Shown here in pieces: positions 28,608 to 36,357 of a stretch of DNA of 36,357 nt. Origin of the DNA: Symbiodinium natans (taxonomy: Eukaryota; Sar; Dinophyceae; Suessiales; Symbiodiniaceae); assembly GCA_905221605.1 (NCBI GenBank), contig CAJNDS010001077.1:1-36357 (forward strand), read 5' to 3'. The notes beneath the pieces are model-generated. The model made no database searches. It was not told the DNA's origin and saw only the letters and a program-made list of their open reading frames with translations. Made by a program: the position numbers and the translations under genes. Every line of letters begins with the position of its first letter. The stretch's first letter is position 1.

Positions 28608-28622
28608 CCAGGTGAATTTTAC
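28608..28622 (-). repeat. LINE 3'-terminal 15-mer, junction D/C
   Basis: Family 2 element D ends in the same GTAAAATTCACCTGG as family 1, then abuts copy C's EEP region. TGG is shared by both sides (D terminus and C's TTTGG|CGG), a possible 3-nt microhomology. Confidence 0.85.
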
Positions 28623-28913
28623 GTCTGCACGCTGCGAGGCGTAGCCACCCGAAGGGGCTGAGGTTAGAGGGTGAAACATACAAACTACAAACTCTGCACA
28701 GTGAGACTACCGGTACTAGCCCTCACTTCCCTCAGACATTTGTCGAGGCCGAAATCCATGCCCTCAGACCGTGGTCGAGGCCGAAATTCCCTCAGGTCTT
28801 GCCGAGGCCGAACTTCCCTCATTTGCACCCCTCAGACCAGAGTCGAGGCCGAAACTTCCTCAGGCAGCACGCCGAGGCGGTATTTCTTGAGTCGGTTGGT
28901 GCTTCTCAGACCA
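28623..28913 (-). other. 3' UTR of element D with clustered short repeats
   Basis: A non-coding stretch of about 290 nt. It contains five copies of the CCTCAG...CGAGGC repeat (28730-28753, 28762-28785, 28790-28812, 28830-28853, 28858-28880) spaced 28-40 nt apart, all in one orientation. Unlike family 1 UTRs it lacks the GGCCTAAG and CACCTGAGCCA units. Confidence 0.75.
28730..28880. repeat. Cluster of five CCTCAG...CGAGGCCGAA repeats
   Basis: Each unit is about 23 nt: CCTCAG, a variable 7-8 nt, then CGAGGCCGAA (last unit CGAGGCGG). Inter-unit sequence differs in length and content, so this is not a simple tandem minisatellite. Confidence 0.85.
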
Positions 28914-30146
28914 CTAGCCGTGTTTCTTGTCTGGGCTACGCTGCTCACTCATCCGCTTCGTCATACGGCATGCCCAACGTGATTTTCTGGATCTCTCCTG
29001 CCGGTACTGCAAGTAGGGTTCCATCCCATCCTCGTTTGCAATCCCGGCATCCAGTAGGTGCTGGGCAAAAGGCCCGACATTGCCCACGCACGCCATCCAA
29101 AGCGCGCTGGCCTTTCCGTCGTACGTTCTGACCAATCCACGTATGGTTGCCAGTAGCTCCTCGTCATATTTCTCCAGGATGCGTACGAGGCCGCATGATA
29201 GCTTGTATTTCTCCTCCTGCAGCGTCGACCACTCAGCCGTGTCAAAGAACACTGCCCGTGGTAGCGATCCTGACATCGGGTCGCGCCCAACGTTGCTCAC
29301 CGTGATATCCGATAGAGCAACCCCTTGCATGGTCAGCCATGACGTTATAGCCACCAGGTAAAACAGGGACTGTCTGAGGACCCCGGCTTCTTGACGATGT
29401 TCCTGCCACCATGGGTTGAACAGTTCTGCTCTGCGGATGATACTTCCATAAAAGTAGTGGCGGTAGTGGCCCTCCACCGCCTCGTCGAAAAGGACTTTAA
29501 TCCATCCTGCCCACAGGGTCCTGGTCACCAGGGTGGGGAATTGTTCCCCGTACCCTGCTTCGTTGCCAAAGCTCCGGGGTTCCGTCGCAAGTTTCATGAC
29601 CCACAGCCGATCCAGAGCATATCCTCTTCGAGTACGCCCAGCTCCTATAAAGGGAAGCACTCTTGGCTGTAAGCTTTGCCCCGTCGTTGGGTTGCGTACC
29701 AATTGGACCTCCCCGATCCAATGGAGCGCTGTCCTTGGCCGCTGCTGGTTCTGCAGTTTGTGCACCACAAGGTGCACTGGCTTTTCTTGCCCCGTTGCTT
29801 CCTCTGGCTCCTGTCCCTCAGCTTCCCGCGAGGCCATGTTGTGGGCACCTGGTCCTTCTGCCAGCGTGACTGTACGAGGCTGGCTTTCGTCTTCCTCTTC
29901 ATCAACACCCTCAGCTTGGTGCGAGGCCGCACTTTCTTCTCCTCTCTCCCGTAGGCGTACCGGACCCGCAGGAGGTTCCGAAGCACTCGCCTCGTCCCTA
30001 TCCCAAGGCTGTTCCGGGTGTCTGGCCTGTCGAAGCGGGGAACGGTCTCGCATGGGCTCATCCTGCTGCTTGTGCTTGCCTTTGCCTTTGCCTTTGTCCG
30101 GCCGATTCCTGAGCCAGGATGGCAATCGGGACCCTTGTCTCCTCAT
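28914..30146 (-). CDS. Kinase-like ORF2 of element D (410 aa, intact)
   Basis: This is the open counterpart of the family 1 kinase-like gene. A basic start (RPDKGKGKGKHK) and a repeat-bearing linker (AASHQAEG, MASREAEG) lead into a kinase-like domain. GRTRRGY is shared with family 1 (GRTRFGY). LWVMKLA supplies a beta3-type Lys185. SFGNE has Glu195. GVALSDITVSN has Asp280 and Asn285 in DxxxxN spacing. VFFDTAEW has Asp302 at the DFG position. Lys-to-Asp spacing is 95 (94 in PKA). No Gly-rich loop or APE motif is evident, and HRD and DFG are LSD and DTA. An atypical kinase or pseudokinase is inferred. It lies 201 nt downstream of the polyprotein stop. The ATG chosen is the first in frame. Confidence 0.8.
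   Translation of the reverse strand: MRRQGSRLPSWLRNRPDKGKGKGKHKQQDEPMRDRSPLRQARHPEQPWDRDEASASEPPAGPVRLRERGEESAASHQAEGVDEEEDESQPRTVTLAEGPGAHNMASREAEGQEPEEATGQEKPVHLVVHKLQNQQRPRTALHWIGEVQLVRNPTTGQSLQPRVLPFIGAGRTRRGYALDRLWVMKLATEPRSFGNEAGYGEQFPTLVTRTLWAGWIKVLFDEAVEGHYRHYFYGSIIRRAELFNPWWQEHRQEAGVLRQSLFYLVAITSWLTMQGVALSDITVSNVGRDPMSGSLPRAVFFDTAEWSTLQEEKYKLSCGLVRILEKYDEELLATIRGLVRTYDGKASALWMACVGNVGPFAQHLLDAGIANEDGMEPYLQYRQERSRKSRWACRMTKRMSEQRSPDKKHG
29816..29929. repeat. Two CCTCAGC...GCGAGGCC repeats inside the kinase-like ORF
   Basis: Units at 29816-29835 and 29909-29929, in the same orientation as the UTR copies. On the coding strand they read MASREAEG and AASHQAEG in the same phase. Confidence 0.8.
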
Positions 30147-30347
30147 CGTCGCGTCCGTTTTCCATGCCTCATAGTTCCAGACCTGTCGTTTCCCTCAGCG
30201 ATGCCGAATGCACGCAGCACCGCGAGGCCGAAAGTATCCCTCAGCAAAGCGAGGCCGGAAACACCCAGTCGCTATTCCCCGTGCGAGGCCCACACCCTCA
30301 GCTACGAGGCCGAAAACCCTGTCTCTTTGCTCCAAACGGCTGCGTAA
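30147..30347 (-). other. Spacer between D polyprotein and kinase-like ORF, rich in short repeats
   Basis: This 201-nt spacer has full repeat units at 30239-30260 and 30296-30314, partial units at 30193-30207, 30213-30232 and about 30281-30291. A further unit at 30359-30379 overlaps the polyprotein C terminus (RQAEGTQ). No gene is seen. In family 1 this spacer is only 2 nt, so the repeats may account for most of the expansion. Confidence 0.75.
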
Positions 30348-31288
30348 TTACTGCGTTCCCTCAGCCTGGCGAGGCCTAACAAACAGTGACATCTTTTGCT
30401 GTGCACTGGCTTGGGGCTTAGCTTTGGCGTGTTTTCCACCAAACTGAACGCGAGGCTGTTGAAACTGGACGTGGCTCATACTACCACCATTGACAAGGGT
30501 TTGCGCTTGGGTAGCCAGCTTGCCCTGGGAAGTCCGCGATTTGCACTCACCCGCCAGGCTTTTATTGCACCTCTGGCTAACCGGCGCATGTGTTCTGTCA
30601 CACTTTGCGCAAACCCATCGGATCCCCAAATTCACCATATTATGGGAGGGGTGGATTCCCCACTCTTCCCGCACACGCGCCTCCGGCTGGTTGACGCAGT
30701 ACTGCTCCAATACCACCTCCAAGTTCGTGAGGGTTTGTTGTACATACAAACCACACAGTCGGCATTTCAGGGTTAAATTCCGGGGGTGTTCGCTGCCCTT
30801 CTCCCATTGATGCCCACGCTCCGGGTTGTCAAGCAACTGCCAAAGCCGCTGGCGTTTGTTGAGTTTGGCTCCGCCATGCTCTTTTTTGCATCCCTCAGCT
30901 TTCTGCGAGGCTTCCATCTTCTCTTTGTAATGCGCATGGTCCAGGATGAAGGGGAAGTCTTCTTCTTTGCGCTTCCGCAATATGTGGGCTGCGCGTGCAC
31001 CGTACGCCAGGGAAAGTGTGCGCACCACATTGTCCAACTCTTTGACACGCCTCTTGTGCGCTGGGCTGTAAGCAGCCGCCGCCACTGCTCCACATACTTT
31101 GTCCGCCATGTCATTCGCTGCACGTCGCCACAACGTGCCCGGCCCCATCTTCGCCAGGAATTCCTCTTCAGTTTTGTGGGACGGGACCCATGTTGCCTTG
31201 ATACGTTTCCTGTCATTCCACACTTTGCTCCATTCCAGATCATCCTCCGGCGGTTGTGTTTTTTGTAGCGCTTGGACTGCCTGCAATC
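30348..31288 (-). CDS. Element D polyprotein, C-terminal part: end of RNase H and zinc sites
   Basis: Continues the upstream polyprotein in a shifted frame from the TMDC codons (31283-31288). It encodes the RNase H C-terminal half (TWVPSHK, RRAANDMADKV), a basic linker with one short-repeat peptide (EASQKAEG, 30893-30911), then zinc sites CRLCGLYVQQ and WVCAKCDR with later cysteines. These match family 1 CSKCGLYIQQ and WVCSKCDR. No ATG is expected here; it depends on the upstream frame. Stop at 30348. Confidence 0.82.
30893..30911. repeat. CCTCAGC...GCGAGG short repeat in the D polyprotein
   Basis: A single unit between RNase H and the zinc sites, encoding ASQKAEG in the same phase as the other coding copies. 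Confidence 0.75.
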
Positions 31289-34200
31289 CATAGTGACATC
31301 AATCAGATCCTCCGTGTGCTCCATTAGTCGGAAAAGTGCACGGCGCTCCATGTCCACCACCGGCTGCCACGGGTAGACCAGCTCTGTAATCCGTCCGACT
31401 TCCACCAGCACACCTTTTGTCCAGGACATAGCCACCACTGCGAGGGCTGATGTTTGTACACGTGGGTCTATTCCTCCTGGACCTCCACTTGCGTCAGTGG
31501 CGAAGATCAAGCCTTCCGCTTCCACTTTTGCATCTGCTGCGAAGCATCCTTGGTAGCGCAGACCTAAAAGGTGTTCCGGCGGCTTCGGGTGCCACACCGC
31601 CGGCTTTGGCAGGAGTGCCCTTGTCCACAGACACTCCCATGGGTATTTGTGGCGCAAGTATTCCTGGAGCTTGGGTTCTTTGAACCCTTGTTCACGCCAG
31701 TAAGGACATTCTTTGAGGACATGCTCCAGAGTTGCTGGCATTTGGCACTTCTTGCACCATCCAGGCTTGGACTCCGTGATGACGCCCGCGTGCCACACTG
31801 ACTTTATACCTTCCATAAGGCCTGGGCTTAGGCCTCCCAGCTTCGTCAGCTTGTGATGCGGCGTCCAATCCAGCCCCTCTTGGGCACCAGCGCCACCTGC
31901 CTGTCGCGCTATTGCAGCCCGTTTCTGTTCCTCCAGGAATCCCTCAAGCCATTTGTAGGCGAGGCTACCCATGCGTGGCTGGGTCCAATCAACGTTGAGG
32001 ACACTTCCTCTCTTCCATTTGCCTGGGTCACTGGCATCCACCTTCAGATCCATTAAGTACGCCATGGTTGCTGCCATCGGTCCCGTGACCAGTGGCCAGC
32101 GGTGTTTGGCCGCACACAACCTCTTCCAAGTGGTTTTCCAGGCCAAGTCAAAGTGGGCTTTTCCGCCACCGATCCATGCACGGAAAACTTTAGCCACCAC
32201 CTTGAAATGCTGCTTGTGGATTGTGCTCTTCGGATCCTGGCATTTCTTGGCTCCCATGTCCAAAATGGTTTCCAAACTACCAAGCTTGTATTTGCCCAGG
32301 TGTTTTCCAACCACTGTACGGAGCCATTTCATTCTTTTGGGTGATACCCCCACTGATGGGTGCCCCCACAGAGCCACGGATGTGATCGCAGCCTTAACCA
32401 CGCGGAGTTTAGTGCTGGGCGGCGGCCCCAGCCTGGACAGCTTGCTTTGTCGTGCGTGTGCTTTTTTCGCCCGCGTGGCCGACGTCACCAAGCGACGCTT
32501 TCTCCCACCTGTACTGTCGACGCCCAAGTCACGCATCACGTCGTACACTTGCGGCTCATGCGGTAACAGTAGTCCTCGCAGGTGCTTGCTCGCCTGGGTA
32601 CTGCTGGCTACAAACCCTGTCTTCTTGGATGAAATCGTGAAACCATTGGCGTCCATCCCGTCCTTTAAGCTGCGGTAGACTCGTATCGCACTATCCGCCG
32701 CTTGTTTAAAGGATTTATGCTGGATGTCAATTGAGACATCATCCAACCAACAATCCACATTTGTCACATCTCTTCGCCTTTGGATCTTATCAATCACCGG
32801 GTGCAATGCCACCTTTGCCAACGATGGCGCCGCTGGGCAACCCGCTTGCACGCCATTCGTAGCTCTGATGCCTGCCGACAGCACCCCATCCGCCACCAAA
32901 TATCTGGCACCCATGTACACTTCCAGTGCCATCTTCAGGATTAGCGGTGGATATTGCAGGGCCGTTGCTGCCGTGATCAGTTGCTGAAATTGGATGGTAT
33001 CGAAAAAGGACTCAAGGTCCACAAAGAGTGACACCACATGCACACCATTTGTCTTCGCCACCTCATTTCGCAGCAGTCTGCCTACGGCCACGTCCAAGCA
33101 GCAACTGCCTGGGACTGCCTTGTCGTACGTGGCAGTTTTGGCATAGCCTGCCTGCCAAGTACTTACCAAATCCCATCGCAAACGGACCCAGGTCCTGTAC
33201 AGGATGTGTAGCAAGGCGATTGGTCTTTCCCGGGTCAGATTCTTCGGCAGCATTGCTATAAGGGAGACTGTCATTTGCTGCGGCCATGCTGCCTTGGCCT
33301 CACATTCATGGTAGAAGGACACAACGGCTTCAACTGCTTTGTCGTCCATGGCCTGCAAATGGTCAATCCTCCAGCCATCCGGCCCCGGGCTCTTTAGTGC
33401 CAGTTTTTTGATCCTTGCCTTGACCTCTACAGGGTTCAGCGGCTCCACGCTGGCCGCTTGTTTTTTGGCTGCATCCTCAAGCTCCGTCATGAGCGAGGCC
33501 GATTTTGCCAACGGCTGGCCCTTCGTCCACACTGCCGCCCAGTGGTCTCGGCGAATGTGTGGCCGTTCCAGCATGTCATATTCCATGTAGGGTCTTTGTA
33601 CCACTTGTTCTTCTTTTCGCAAGGCATTGCATAATGGTCGCATGCCCTTTTCCATGGCCTTGCTGAGCCATTGCTTGTACTGGTGGGCTGTCTCCTCCAT
33701 ATCCGCCTTTCTCGCGTAGCATTGCTGTTCGTCGATGCGCTTCAGAACAAGTCGAGCGTCCGTACCCCGGCCCAGGATACTCACGAGCATATCCTCCTGG
33801 TTCTGCGCATCACCCTCGTAATACTCGCCGAGCCTGCGTTGGACCAGACGCGCCACCGGATGCGCATCGCCATGATGTCTGCCTTGTTTGACCCATTGTT
33901 GGACCCGGTTCCAAAAGGCCGCCCTCTTGCCTGTCCAGACAACGTTCTCCGGGTTGTTGACCACCAATTTCTTCCGGACAATCTCCGATTTAACACCCAT
34001 ACCGTCGATTCGGCCTGTGATCGACCTCTCCACACCGGCACTCAGGTGAGCGAATGTCTCACTGAGCTCATCTTCCATCTTGGGTTCATCCAAGATGTTG
34101 ATGGTCTGTGTGTTTTGAACTGGTTCGTATTCCACAGTCTCCGTCACCAGTGCTCCCGCCTTCTTCATCTGGGGAACATCAGGGCTACTGCACGGTTGGG

Positions 34201-35641
34201 CTACCCTCCAATGCATCGCAGCATGAGGCCGAAAAGGGGTTTCCCAATCCGTTTTCACTTGCAGGATGGGCACCAAGCATTTCGCAACCAGCCCGTAATC
34301 GATTTCGTCCGATCCTTGGGCCGTTGGTTCCCCCACTCCAACAAATGCACCACCAACTTCTGTCGCCATAGTTGTGCCCCTCATGGTATCCTGGGTTTCA
34401 TTCCAATCTCCTAACACCATGTATGGCACTTTGCAGCCTTTGAGGAAGGCTATCAGTCTCGCCAGTACCTGGACATTGTTTGGAGCCTGGAATCCGACTC
34501 CGCTCTCCAAATACAGGCTGACGATGATCAAATCCCAGCCTTTGTTTCGCATGGCACATGCCAGGAAGCCCGCGGGTCCTGAACCAAACTCAGCAAGGTA
34601 TCGCAGGTTCCTGTGTCGGGGTGCCGCCACTGCCAGGCCTCCTTGCACACCCTTAATTTTTGTACTGCCAGGCATGCCAATGAAGGTATATCCCATATCC
34701 TGGCAATGGCTCATGGCTTGCTGGATACCCTCTGTCCTGAGATGGGTTTCCTGCAGCACCACCAGGTCCGGTCCTAGCTCGTGTATCCATGCCGCAATGG
34801 GTTTTCTCCAGCTGGTGATGTTAGCCGCCGTAATCCTGATACATGCGGCCGTATCCCCTTGGCGATACCCCCTGGCCACGTCTTCCAGGATCCATTTGGC
34901 ATATTGTGCATCCTTCTCCACAAAGGAACGGAGCACTTCGTGGCATGCTCGTTGTTGCAGCGGGTTTAGATCTTGCTCTTCCAGTTTTTCAATGGCTTCG
35001 AGTGCGGTAGCCTCACTGGGAGCATCATATTGACCCACCACTTGGCATAGCATGTGCCACTCCTGTGGCAGTTCCTTTGGTGGCTCTTGTGGTGTCGCGT
35101 TACGCCTCTTGGTCTTTTGTTTGCCTCTGTGACCCTCAGCGCATTGCGAGGCCGAAAACCTTATTTCCTCAGCGCCATGCGAGGCCTTCGTGTTCTCCCC
35201 TCTTTCCGCTGCCGGGTCTCCTCTCTGCGTTTTGCCTCCCTCAGCTTCTCGCGAGGCCGAATGCTCACCTTCCTCTTCGATGTCCTCCCATGTCATATGG
35301 AAGTATCTGGGCCCTGTGACCGTCCAACTGCTTTCTACTGTTCGGACAGGCTCCGGACCTTTCGTGACTGGACTCCAGCCCTCTTGGCTGTCTTCCACTG
35401 TGCTGTTTGTACTAGGCACATGGGTACTAGACACAGCTTGACTGCCTTCCCCATGCGCCTGTGGCCATACAATGTCCCCGTGACACTGCTTTCGGCCACC
35501 ACCAAAAGTGTAAACAGAGTCTCCCCATTGAGACTCCTCAGACTGTCTTGCTTGCTTCTTTTGGCTGTTCGGACCAGGAGCGACTCTGAGGTGTCGGCCC
35601 CTCCGCTCCTTGAAGCAGCTTGCGCAAGTCAGCCAGGCCAT
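31283..35641 (-). CDS. Element D polyprotein: N-terminal region, EEP, RT, zf-RVT-like, first half of RNase H
   Basis: About 1,450 in-frame codons from an ATG at 35641. The N-terminal 180 residues are low in complexity, with three short-repeat peptides (SASREAEG, ASHGAEE, SASQCAEG). EEP has VLQETHL (near 295), LGDWNET (near 412), DEIDYGLV (near 446) and PFRPHAAM (near 470). RT has SLFVDLESFFD (near 875) and CWLDDVSID (near 966), an LDD variant of the usual YxDD, and GFTISSKKT. A zf-RVT-like C-x2-C-x7-H-x4-C (CKKC...HVLKEC) follows, then RNase H with FATDAS and TMDC. One frame change at 31283 joins it to 30348-31288. The frame stays open to 30773 but that tail is out of register. The 5' start is uncertain. 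Confidence 0.87.
35134..35261. repeat. Three CCTCAGC...GCGAGGCC repeats in the N-terminal coding region of D
   Basis: Units at 35134-35156, 35167-35186 and 35239-35261. On the coding strand they encode SASQCAEG, ASHGAEE and SASREAEGG, all in one phase. Confidence 0.85.
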
Positions 35642-35966
35642 TCAGACCACGGAGCTTGAGGTTGCGGAAGCACAGAGGAAGGTACAAGCCTGTGTGAAAG
35701 ATGAGGAGGATTCGCCGTACAAGGACGTCGCGTCCTACTTGGAAAAGGAAGGGATCATCCTGACCGACGAGCAAGCGGAAGCGCTCAAAACAAGGATGGC
35801 AGTCAAGGTCGTGGAGACAGACTGGACTGGAGTCTTGGGACCAAGAGAGCCAGGCATGCCAGCCGAACTTGGCATGTATGGGCCGATGCGCATGTCTCGA
35901 GATGTGTCAGTCAGGGCAACACCGACGGGGCGCGAACGCTCGCCGGCGCGTGCCCATGGCGAATGA
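35610..35966 (+). CDS. Unrecognised open frame at the right flank of the array
   Basis: An open plus-strand frame with a protein-like composition: a predicted helical, charged stretch (TTELEVAEAQRKVQAC), an ordered-looking middle (YLEKEGIILTDEQAEALK), then a Met/Pro-rich and SPARA tail to TGA at 35964-35966. There is no ATG at the given start (it is TTG) and the frame is open further upstream, where it overlaps the first codons of element D on the other strand. It may be the 3' end of a gene or another element cut by D's insertion. Not recognised; low confidence. Confidence 0.35.
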   Translation: MKQLAQVSQAIQTTELEVAEAQRKVQACVKDEEDSPYKDVASYLEKEGIILTDEQAEALKTRMAVKVVETDWTGVLGPREPGMPAELGMYGPMRMSRDVSVRATPTGRERSPARAHGE

Positions 35967-36246
35967 AGCCTCAGGCTGGGACCTTACCCTCAAAACACCC
36001 AGTTGCCCAAGCACATTTCAGCAACTGCCCCCCCTTCCCCCAATACCCCCCCCCCCCCCACCCCCGCCCCGTCCGACAGCCTCCCCCACACCCCCCGCCC
36101 TCTTCTTAGTCACATAGCCTTTCTCATGCTCAGTACCGGTGTTGCCAAATCCCCGCAGCAGAGATATGTGCGGCTCTCGGATTGAGGACTTGCGAATTGT
36201 AGGCCATTTCAGGTCTTTTGACGATGCGGCGATACTTTTTGCATTG
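35967..36246. other. Non-coding flank with C-rich tract
   Basis: No believable gene. A C-rich, nearly C-only tract lies at about 36029-36105, followed by ordinary sequence to 36246. Confidence 0.6.
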
Positions 36247-36357
36247 CCCAAGCCCCCAAGCCCCCAAGCCCCCAAGCCCCCAAGCCCCCAAGCCCCCAAG
36301 CCCCCAAGCCCCCAAGCCCCCAAGCCCCCAAGCCCCCAAGCCCCCAAGCCCCCAAGC
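36247..36357. repeat. (CCCCCAAG)n tandem repeat to the window edge
   Basis: About 13-14 near-perfect 8-bp units, C-rich on the plus strand and CTTGGGGG on the minus strand. It is cut by the end of the window. The G-rich strand could form G-quadruplexes. Confidence 0.9.

Larger units (their letters stand above)
28608..35641 (-). mobile_element. LINE family 2 element D (about 7 kb)
   Basis: A second, divergent LINE family with the same order as family 1: EEP, RT, zf-RVT-like, RNase H, CxxC zinc sites, then a kinase-like ORF and a 3' UTR. Protein similarity to family 1 is clear only at motifs. It is the longest element here, with one frameshift in RNase H. The 5' boundary is uncertain, between about 35600 and 35700. 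Confidence 0.85.

Noticed and set aside
28730-28880. CRISPR-like array
   Set aside because: Units are short, variable, irregularly spaced, also embedded in coding sequence, and lie in a eukaryotic retroelement.
30773-31282. C-terminal 170 residues of the 1,622-codon D frame
   Set aside because: Out-of-register translation after the frame change; the conserved RNase H and zinc motifs are in the other frame.
34218-34234. Another copy of the short repeat (GCATGAGGCCGAA)
   Set aside because: It encodes the conserved EEP motif PFRPHAAM, which family 1 also has without the repeat; chance likeness.
36247-36357. Telomere at the right end
   Set aside because: The repeat (CTTGGGGG on the minus strand) resembles TTGGGG telomeres, but the G-rich strand points inward. 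At a right-hand chromosome end the plus strand should be G-rich. The dinoflagellate repeat is also TTTAGGG. It is better read as a microsatellite.
1-36357. tRNA, rRNA or host protein-coding genes
   Set aside because: I read both strands for cloverleaf-like and conserved rRNA segments and for known protein motifs, and saw none outside the retroelements.

Overview
The window is a dense nest of retroelements from a eukaryotic nuclear genome. No host gene, tRNA, rRNA or bacterial-type operon could be supported. The likely source is a dinoflagellate, probably a Symbiodiniaceae relative. That is an inference from element style: a Copia Gag with long Gly-Lys repeats, and EEP-RT-RNase H non-LTR elements packed head to tail. 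No spliced leader or host gene confirms it.

The backbone is a head-to-tail array of five non-LTR (LINE) retrotransposons, all transcribed on the minus strand. From right to left they are D (family 2, 28608-35641), C (22305-28607), B (7027-22304, interrupted by a Copia element), A (3841-7026 plus 1190-2718) and E (1-1189 plus 2719-3840). C, B, A and E are near-identical family 1 copies. At each of the four junctions one element ends in the same 15 nt, GTAAAATTCACCTGG, and this abuts the 5'-truncated start of the next. Segment 1190-3840 has been inverted exactly; turning it back restores continuous A and E elements.

Both families have the same unusual plan. A large ORF encodes an N-terminal region, an EEP endonuclease, reverse transcriptase, a zf-RVT-like zinc site, RNase H and C-terminal CxxC zinc sites. 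A second ORF lies 3' of it and carries the residue pattern of a protein-kinase fold: beta3 Lys, a Glu, DxxxxN and a DFG-like Asp. In family 1 the two ORFs are separated by 2 nt (TAA-gt-ATG). The kinase-like gene is broken by different lesions in A, B and C, and is open in D. This second ORF is the best candidate for an undescribed system.

Within copy B's kinase-like gene sits a 10,890-bp Copia (Ty1-type) LTR retrotransposon (7549-18438, minus strand). It has 200-bp LTRs that look identical, a 5-bp target duplication (CTGCC), a PBS abutting the 5' LTR, open Gag-protease and integrase-RT-RNase H frames overlapping in a +1 relation, two small membrane-segment ORFs before gag, and a C-terminal extension of about 750 residues with a membrane segment, an 11-residue-repeat coiled coil and an aromatic tail.

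Element D also carries many copies of a short repeat, CCTCAG-N(4-8)-CGAGGCCGAA, in coding and non-coding parts. Where it lies in coding sequence it always encodes AS-x-x-AE, usually followed by G. The right flank (35642-36357) holds one unrecognised open frame, a C-rich tract and a (CCCCCAAG)n repeat running off the window.
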